Origin: Megachile rotundata
Lineage: Eukaryota; Arthropoda; Insecta; Hymenoptera; Megachilidae
DNA length: 64,000 bases
Reading direction: 5' to 3'
Assembly: GCF_050947335.1 (NCBI RefSeq)
Contig: NC_134984.1
Location: 8,785,926-8,849,925 of the forward strand
Shown one piece after another: positions 56,251 to 64,000 of the stretch (within the stretch, counting starts at the first letter, position 1; the number at the start of each line of letters is the position of its first letter). The translations under genes were made by a program, and so were the position numbers. The notes below the pieces were generated by a model. It was not told the origin of the DNA and ran no database searches. It saw only the letters and a list, made by a program, of their open reading frames with translations.

Positions 56251-56475
56251 AAAGTTTCTATTGTAGTTCTGCGTTTCGCAGCTAGATGATGCTGCGCCGA
56301 ACCTGCCTAAGGGGACGTTCAGAATAGGCAAGTATGTGAAAAAAAATAGCCTAATGTAAACGACATTTAATTAAAGTTTCGGGTATCACTGCTAGATGGC
56401 GCTGCGTCGAACCTGCATAAGGAGACGTTCAGATTAGGCAAGTACATGTCAAAATAGCCTAACGACTATTGTGAA
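56251..56475. repeat. About 110 bp tandem duplication with CTCF-like motif
   Basis: Two diverged copies share GCTAGATG, GAACCTGC-TAAGG, GACGTTCAGA-TAGGCAAGTA and AACGACATTTAA, with a shift of about 110 bp. The second copy holds CTGCTAGATGGCGCTG (56389-56404), which fits the CTCF core consensus at nearly all positions. The first copy has lost the GGC. Confidence 0.7.
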
Positions 56476-56880
56476 CGACATTTAATACAGCGCAAGACAG
56501 CAATCGTCCGATTTATGTATCCAATCACATTTTCTTCCACAACTAACAATTTTTCTCTAACTTTTTAGAAGCAAATTAATTGCTACATTATCTTTATTCT
56601 CACAACAGATTTTTATTAGCTTCCTACAAGATCCTGTACTACAGCACACACTAATACTTACATACCATAACGATAATTCTGTCCTAGAAATAAATGTTAA
56701 TAATGTATCTATATATTAATAAAATATATTAAGACATCTGATGTAAAAAAGTGTTTGAAAATAGACATGAATAAGAACATGTATTTGCATATTTACTTAC
56801 TTATAAATCCCGTCATTCCCTATCCACAGAAATTGCCCCAAATTTTAAAAAATAAAAAATAAAAAACAAAATTTTGAGAA

Positions 56881-57206
56881 TTTGTACCAGGAGAACACGA
56901 ATTATGAGGAGCTATTCTTTGTGCTTCATGGAATTTTAATTACGTCAAATTCCAAGAATTTCTGGGCGCGATTTTTGAAATTTCACCGACCGATTTTGGA
57001 AATTTGTATCAGGAGAACATAAGTTGTGAGGAGGTATCCTTCGTGCCACTTCTTGGAATTTTCATGACGTCATTTTCCAAGAATCCCCGTGTCGCGATTT
57101 TTGAAATTCCACCGACCGATTTTGGAAATTTGTATCAGGAGAACATAAGTTGTGAAGAGGTATCCTTCGTGCCACTTCCTGGAATTTTAATGACGTCAAA
57201 TTCCAG
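56881..57206. repeat. About 122-126 bp tandem repeat, 2.7 copies
   Basis: TTTGTA-C-AGGAGAACA recurs at 56881, 57003 and 57129. Each unit also has GAGG-TATCCTTCGTGCCACTT, GACGTCA and CACCGACCGATTTTGGAAA-like segments. Copies 2 and 3 are closer to each other than to copy 1. A plus-strand frame stays open through copies 2 and 3 but looks incidental. Confidence 0.8.
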
Positions 57207-58998
57207 GAATTCTCATGTTCTCTTAATACAAATTGTCTCTTTCGAATATGTAAATTTTTATTCTGTTGGATTTGTTAGGTAACAATAAATACACAATGAT
57301 TGTTGATAAATTTTTCTTTATTTTCACCACTTTTCATACAGTGCATAAGTTAATTAAACTTATTGTTTAATCATTTAATTACTAATTCGAGGAACGCCCG
57401 TGCTATGCACGAGGAATTAATCAGTTAATCTTGACCCCCGGTGCAGTCCTAAACTGTAAAAGATAGACATGCGCAGTAATTTTTTTACCAAGAGGATTAA
57501 TCCAGAAAAGTCAAATGGACCACTGTTAATGATGACGTTATTAGTTTTTACGTATCCCTTAAAAAGAGTTCCTTAATAAGGGTTTTATTGTAGTATCATT
57601 GTAAGAGTACACATATAATATTTTTCTGCCTTGTTTTCGAGTATGCGTACAACTCGCAGGAAATATTAAAAATAGCAAAAAATACCCTACCGTTTGTTCA
57701 ACCATTTAATGTTAATAGGTTTCGAAGTTGACAAAATTTTATTCATAAAATTTCTAATCCTTTAGTTTTATTGAATTTAGATACAAATTTATTCACAAAA
57801 GACAATGTAATAAAAATTGATTAAGCTAAAGTTGAATGCTTGCTTCTGAAGATTATGCTATATAGTGTAGACAATAATAAAATTCAATGAAGAAATTCAT
57901 TATTAAAAGTCAAATAAATAAACTTATATCTTCGGCTAAAAGTTTCATTGACCTCCGTAAAAAGTAGAAGAAAATTGTATATGTAATAATTATTGCTAAA
58001 TTGCAATAAACAGAAAATTCCAAAAACACGTATCCTCTATTTTGATCCATATTTTTAGTATACAAAGCTGCAAAAAAATCGAACTGCATTTAGGGTGAAA
58101 AATTGAAAAAAAAGTGCATTTTTTAAATATATTATTTAAATAAATAATTTCTCCCAAAATTTTTGTCACTAACTAAATTCCTGACTAAAAACTACACAAT
58201 TTTAAAAAAAAAATTCACCTTCCTACACCCTCTAGTTTCCGAGATATTAAGGAAAATGTGTTTTCAATCCCGAACTTTGAGGGCTATTTTCACCCCCTCA
58301 ACATGGATGTTCGCAGATATAAAAAAATACGTGTCAAATGATTTTTCGAAAGCTACCACATATGTCAATTTCATTAAAATCGGCGTGTAACACCTTGGTG
58401 ATGTCCCTTGTCAGCGTAACTCACGGACATGCTTCTGCGTTATAATATGATTCAACTATGTAGAATATGTCAATAATTACAAAACGACATTTGAAATAAC
58501 AGATGTAAAATATTTCTTTTGTATGCGTCAATTGATAAGGAATAGTACAAATAAAAATTATAAAAAATTATTTTGTGCAAAATTATTTGTTTATTGAAAA
58601 TAAATTTTACATCAAAATTACCTCTTCTCTTTAAGTTTCAAATTTTAAGTCAAAGAAACTGGAAAGTTGTACGACAAATATTATTTGAACATAAAACAAT
58701 TAGCAATAAACATTAATTTATAATAGTCAAAAATTAATTAACTTTACATAGAAATAAACAATAAATTTTAGAAAAATAGGTGAACTGTTTTTAATATTCA
58801 AGTGTAAATTTTTATTAACAGAAAATTGAAATCTGTAAAAATAAGTTTGTGACCAAATTATGTAATAAAAATAATTGCTATATTTCGATGAACTCGAAAA
58901 TGTATATTTTTATTTTGATCATATTCCGCGATAAAGTGTAGTATTAATTAATGTAGAAGATTGCAGGAAATGTCACTATACCGTGTTTTTGTGATATA

Positions 58999-59038
58999 AG
59001 ATAAGCACCATAATTGTACCATGCAATAAGTATAAATA
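58999..59038 (+). promoter_or_regulatory. TATA box and GATA motif of the secreted-peptide gene
   Basis: TATAAATA at 59031-59038 is a consensus TATA box 42 bp before the ATG, so transcription should start near 59060-59065 with a leader of only about 20 nt. AGATAAG at 58999-59005 is a GATA-factor site; such sites drive fat-body and gut genes in insects. The motifs are seen; their use is inferred. Confidence 0.6.
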
Positions 59039-59079
59039 CACGTAAGATCAAGCCATAATAGTTCAAAAACTTCTTTAAG

Positions 59080-62000
59080 ATGAAGCTGTTCAACGTACAC
59101 TTCTTCCTTTTTGTGTTGCTCTGCATTGCGGTATAGTTTTAATATTAATTTTAATTTTTATTTTGACTCATCTTATAATATTCTAACTCATAAGTTACAA
59201 TTTTTATTTAAATATTATTGATAAATAAAAAGTGTGTAATGCGTGCAAAATTTCGCCAATGTCTTCAAACTGACAAAACCATAAAAAATTCATAAACTAA
59301 GAATTAAAATCATTAATTAGTATCAATGTAGAGTTTTTAAGGAGAAAACACTTTGTTATACATTATTACAATAAAATGTTGTGATATATTAGTAATTAAG
59401 CACTTTTAGTAAAGTAACGTTTTATTTTTTGGCGAACATGATTTATAAAATAGTTAATTTTAATATTTATATTAAATTTTATCGTGATGGTTTAGAGATG
59501 TAATATACATGATGTAAGGTGAAGTGGGGTAAGTTCGTGAACGGGGCAAATGCGTATACAGGCTATTTTTATTACAATATGAACGAAATTTTTCCATTTA
59601 GTATGTTTGTTTCCTTGTTTTGTTTCACTATATCCTCTTTTATATTTCAGCTAAGAGTACTTGTTTGCAGTATAGAGTATTTGCATAATGGAGTAAAAAG
59701 CATTTTATAGCAGATTTGTTAATAATTCTGCTCTTGCCCCATTGCACATGAAATAAAGTTTCAAAGTATTTAACTTCAAGTTACGCTCTTACCCCATTTT
59801 CGGGGAAAGTGCAGAGTTGTTGACATTTTAAACAATTTCCTATAAAAATCAAAATGTACAAGGAAAATTAAGGTCCTAGTTAATATTAATTAAATAGTAG
59901 TAATTTTGCAAAGCGTTCGATATCGATAGTGTTAAGTATTAACATAGCAGACTGAAAATACTTACGTTTAAATACCAACTTTACTAAAATCAGTCTGCAC
60001 TTATCCCACTTCATCTTATTTCGTATTAATTTTTAATTTTGAAGCAGTATTATTTTATCAATTTGTTTTAACATATGTTATTTTATATTGTTGTTTTAAT
60101 TATGTTGATTTATTGTTTTTATATTGTTGACTACCAACTAATATTTTGAGTAACATACTTCATTATATAATTTCGAGATCTGCGTTGCTGAGGGCGTTCC
60201 TTTATCTATTGATATAATTACACCGACGCATTTTCACGAATCATTATTTTGTTCTGTTTATTAGAAAACTTACTAATTTTACAAGTTACTAACTCAAATT
60301 TATATTATTAAAATTTATTTAGCTACTCGAAACAATTAATCAATGTTAGTCTACGATATATTTTGTTAATCTTCGTTGTTGTCGTTTAATTATAATTTGC
60401 CATTTAAAATATTTAGATTTAATTTATTTATTTGTTTGTTTAAATTAGTTTGTCTAAATGTGTTATTACGAATATTTTCATATTTTTCAGCGAGAAAAAA
60501 TGTTTTAGATTTATAAATGACCGAGGTTGAAAACAACATCGGTTGCATGTAACAAGATAAATATCTTAAAAGTATCATAGTTACCGGCTACAATTGTTAT
60601 GTAATGGAAAATAATAACGAAAAATGTTATATCAACACTCTGGCCATTTAGATAAACAGTAGATATGATAGTGAATGGAATAAATTTAAATAAATTTTCG
60701 ATTCTATAAAATTTATTTTCATTAGTACTTTTAAATTGCAACGCAAATATTTTTTTATTTAAAAATATACTTCTTTGCGAAACTTTTGATTTAATTTAAT
60801 AATCGTTAGTTTTCAAGCATATCGTCGCTCAAAATATTTAATAAAAATTTAAAATCATTGTCAGGAACAATGTAACATTACTGTCTACAATCAAACATTA
60901 CAACAGACATAATCATAAAAAAACCAAAAGAAAAATATGAGATGTAAAATCAAAACGCAAAAATATACACAGAAATTTTTATTTATATAAATTTAATTGT
61001 AACAATTTGGTTTATCTTTAGCATTTCTCTGTATTAATTTATCTTCATTAATAGAACGTACTAGAATTAGCTGAATTATTTCGATTTTTTCATGATTAAA
61101 GTTATTTTATCCATTCTATTAACTCAATATCAAGTTACAATTAATCGACAGAAAGAAACAGTAAAATTTTCCTTCGTTTTCATATTTAATTGTCAATTTT
61201 GATTTCGCTTATCAGAATAAGTTATTCCCATACACATGAACATATATGTATATATAAATTAGTCTTTTAAATAAATATAATAGTTTCTACATAGTTATAT
61301 GTTAAAATCAAGTTGTTACTTTCAATCCACTCTGTATTAAAATTATTTATATTTTAGTAATATTTATTTAATAATATATTTTGTTAACAGACCTGTGCAG
61401 TAGCTACCATGAATACTTTACCTCCTGCGTCTCCACGTCGTGATGGAAAAGCGGGTTGTAGAGGAGGTCGTAGACGTTGGCAAAATGATAATGGTACAGC
61501 AGGTAATGCACAGTGAATTTACACATTATTTAAAAGTTAATTTATGTTGAATATTCGATTCTGTTATTAGATATAAAATCATATTAACGAACTTACGACA
61601 TTTGGTACATAAAGTGTTACAAGTCAGAAACTAGATTCTTCGAAACCGTAATAGATATCGATTTCACTTTTTTTTTAATTAATCTATTTGCAACGGATAA
61701 CGTGTTTAGTTATCAAAGGCATACCTGTCATTTGCACGAGTGACGTACATGTTGGTACGTCAAAACCATTTTCTCGAATGATATAACGATATGTATATCA
61801 CATTTTTACTCATTGTTTTGACGTTAATGAACACCATATCAGTATTCAGAAATAAATAATGTTGATATACGTTTTTGTTTTCACTGATTAATACAGTTAA
61901 ACTGATTTTACGAGCAAATATTTTGTTCATACTAAAATGGAAAAGCGAAGAAATACCATTTTTTATTTTGATTTAAGTGAAATGAATACTAAATCTCAGA

Positions 62001-62532
62001 ATCACGAATTATTTGAGTAATTTTCAAATATAACTTTAAAATAAAACGAAGATATTTCAGTATAACGAATAATTTTTGTAATAAATTCGAAAAGTTTAAA
62101 ATAAAAATTTCGACAAAATAAAAAGAAATATGGAGATCTTTTAATTAGAATAAAATGTTATTTTTATTTATTACGATACCTTTTTAGCTATAGAGGATTA
62201 ACAACATATTTTTCAAATATTTAATTCAGTAACTAGTTATTATGCAATTCAATGTAATTATTATTTAGTAATCTTTTTGTTTAAAAAGAGCGATGAATAA
62301 TCAATTATATTAAATAATTAATTTTCTGCTCTATTTCATTAGAAAAAAGAAATGAAATCGATATCTACTATGATTTCAAAAAAAGCAAGTTTTAATACTT
62401 TACCTGAGTTTACCTATTTTATGATTTATATTTTTGAAATTTTCTTTTAAAGTACTATTTTAGTATTATGCAATTTAATAATTCTACTTATTTACAGAAA
62501 CAACTACTACGACTACTACTGCACAACCATAA
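59080..62532 (+). CDS. Small secreted basic peptide, 65 residues, unrecognised
   Basis: I do not recognise this family. Three exons (59080-59130, 61391-61502, 62498-62532) join with intron phases 0 and 1 to 66 codons including TAA. Exon 1 is a clean signal-peptide core, MKLFNVHFFLFVLLCIA. Cleavage is best placed after AVA in exon 2, leaving a mature chain of about 43 residues. That chain has a proline-rich start (NTLPPASP), two basic clusters (PRRDGK and GGRRRW) around a single cysteine, then QNDNGT and a run of seven threonines before AQP. The Thr run suggests O-glycosylation, NGT an N-glycosylation site, and RR and RRR possible processing sites. The first intron (2.3 kb) hosts a MITE. The TATA box upstream and polyadenylation signals downstream support a real gene. 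It could be an antimicrobial or other effector peptide, or a neuropeptide-like precursor; there is no direct evidence. Confidence 0.6.
59517..60016. mobile_element. TA-flanked MITE in the secreted-peptide gene intron
   Basis: TA at 59515-59516 and 60017-60018 flank inverted ends AGGTGAAGTGGGGTAAGT and, in reverse complement at the right, AGATGAAGTGGGATAAGT. It is 500 bp with no transposase frame. Additional GGGG/CCCC islands (CTTGCCCCATTG, TTACCCCATTTTCGGGG) lie inside. TA duplication points to the Tc1/mariner superfamily. Confidence 0.75.
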
Positions 62533-64000
62533 TATTTTAATAAAAGGATAACAAGAAATAAACAAATCAAGCAAAACAGGATTATGTTATTAAAAATATT
62601 ATATTAGGCCAATTGTATTATTAAATAAAAATAAAGCATTATTATAAATATGAATCAGTTTTATAATTTTCAGTACCTTTATGAGACAATTATATATAAA
62701 CCTGATACATTTGTACATACATCAAAATCTATTTTAAATTTAACATTGTTAACATTAATATATAAAGTATATGTGTAAAGATTCGTATCATGAAATGTTT
62801 CAGTATATTTATACTTCGACAACTGTAACATACACATGTATTATGTTGAATAACAATGGCAGTGTATTGAATTACTTATAATTACCATATACTTTATCTT
62901 TACGAGTAACTTAACTCTAACAGTTACATTACATTTGCTAAATATATAAAATAGTATTGTTCAATAACTATACGTTTATGATTATGTGGATTGAGGATGA
63001 ACTGTTAAGGTGTTGATCATTCAAAAAACAAATTTTTATGTTACCAGCCATAAAAATTATTTTTTATTTTGTCTTTTTTCTAAACCTGCACTAATTGGCC
63101 TAGATAACTGTGCACAGTAGGACGATTTTCTTAGAAAAGATAAATTACAACGAAAAATTCTATTGCTCCTTAAAATTTTAATTTTTAACAATTAATATGT
63201 ATTGTATAATCTGAATTATTTTGTCAACAAAAATATTCATAGTACTTCCACAAAAAATGTTTATTTATCTCATACACTACATAATATTTTACTTTGAATA
63301 TAAATTTTTATATTCACAATAGAAAGTGATTTTGTGTAAAATAACTCTTTTCAATGAATGTTTGTTGAACTTAAATATGTTGCTTCAAAGTTGATAATTA
63401 GAAACTACAATTATTTTTATATCAAACTGATATTTTAGAAGTTACTTACTTTTTTCAATAAAAAGATTTATCTTTTGACATGAATAATTTTTTTGGTTTT
63501 AGTTAAATCCAACAAATAAAAATACATGAATTTTTTAGTAAAAAGATGTTTAAACTTATATAATAAAGTAAATCAATTAATTTAATTTTCCTATAACTTA
63601 AAATTTTCTATAACAAAGTTTGGTAAATCTTTTTCTTACTGTAAGTTATAGAATTTCCAGTGTTGTATTTTATTTAACATTTCCACCAATTTTAATAACG
63701 ATATAATTAGTCTTTCAAAAGATAACAAAATATCCAAAAATATACACTATTGTCCCACTGTGTACTACACACAAACAAACATTACTTTTAAAACCATCAA
63801 GTTCCATCTATATACCGAATAAATAGTAAATGTTTAAATGGAACTCCTTTGTTGGTTGTATATGTATGTATTTATATTTTTAAAGTTATAATATATCTTG
63901 TGTTTATGTTTACATTATTATCAAAATTTATGTTACTATCTTATAACTATGTATTGCAGATCATTTAATTCATAATGGAAATAGTAAGAGTGTTTCATAA
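62533..64000. other. 3' flank of the secreted-peptide gene and unassigned AT-rich DNA
   Basis: Two overlapping polyadenylation signals, AATAAA at 62624-62629 and 62630-62635, lie about 95 nt after the stop and fit a short 3' UTR. Beyond about 62660 I see only AT-rich sequence to the end of the window. Confidence 0.5.

Larger units (their letters stand above)
55044..59030. other. Large intergenic region before the secreted-peptide gene
   Basis: A 4 kb gap between divergent genes. It contains two tandem duplications (56251-56475 and 56881-57206) and a small CGTGC/GCACG hairpin at 57399-57411. A more complex stretch at about 58020-58400 has an uninterrupted frame without a known domain. I see no supported gene. 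Confidence 0.5.

Noticed and set aside
57004..57282. 92-codon plus-strand frame
   Set aside because: It consists of two units of the tandem repeat and shows no domain or gene context.
59519..59710. 63-codon plus-strand frame in the small-peptide intron
   Set aside because: It starts inside the terminal repeat of the TA-flanked MITE and has no domain.

Overview
The window is a strongly AT-rich piece of insect nuclear DNA carrying five multi-exon genes and one small spliced gene. It is most likely hymenopteran, and a bee fits best. That placement is inferred from the intron-rich vitellogenin receptor, its 1,745-residue length, the AT-rich introns full of simple repeats and small MITEs, and a CpG-poor versus CpG-rich contrast between neighbouring genes. 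No species was identified by search. All exon models below were assembled by hand; in each of the six genes the exon lengths sum to a multiple of three and the joined frame stays open from ATG to stop.

Layout. 1-2360: upstream DNA with an inverted repeat and promoter-like motifs. 2361-34465 (+): vitellogenin receptor (VgR/yolkless), 31 coding exons. It encodes a signal peptide, 4 LDL-A repeats, EGF modules and YWTD propellers, 8 more LDL-A repeats, a third propeller, a transmembrane helix and a tail with an FQNPAY endocytosis motif. 34782-37683 (-): glutathione synthetase, 11 exons, tail to tail with VgR. 39395-45769 (+): a four-KH-domain FUBP/Psi splicing regulator, 13 exons, with two copies of the C-terminal DYSAQWAEYYRS motif. 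49696-51542 (-): GMP reductase, 6 exons. 52929-55043 (-): FKBP59-type immunophilin, 5 exons. 59080-62532 (+): a three-exon gene for a 65-residue secreted basic peptide that I do not recognise.

The genes do not form one pathway. VgR takes up yolk protein into the oocyte, Psi acts in nuclear splicing, glutathione synthetase and GMP reductase are cytosolic enzymes, and FKBP59 is an Hsp90-type co-chaperone. The order is ordinary eukaryotic gene neighbourhood.

The VgR introns are the most structured non-coding part. They hold four near-identical copies of a TTAA-flanked MITE (one nested inside an older foldback element), a second TTAA-flanked element, a deleted mariner, a pogo-like element, two long inverted repeats that would form hairpins in the pre-mRNA, and tandem arrays with 8, 16, 45 and 46 bp units. 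The best candidate for something undescribed is the small secreted peptide gene at 59.1-62.5 kb, which has a TATA box, a very short inferred 5' UTR, an arginine-rich core and a seven-threonine tail.
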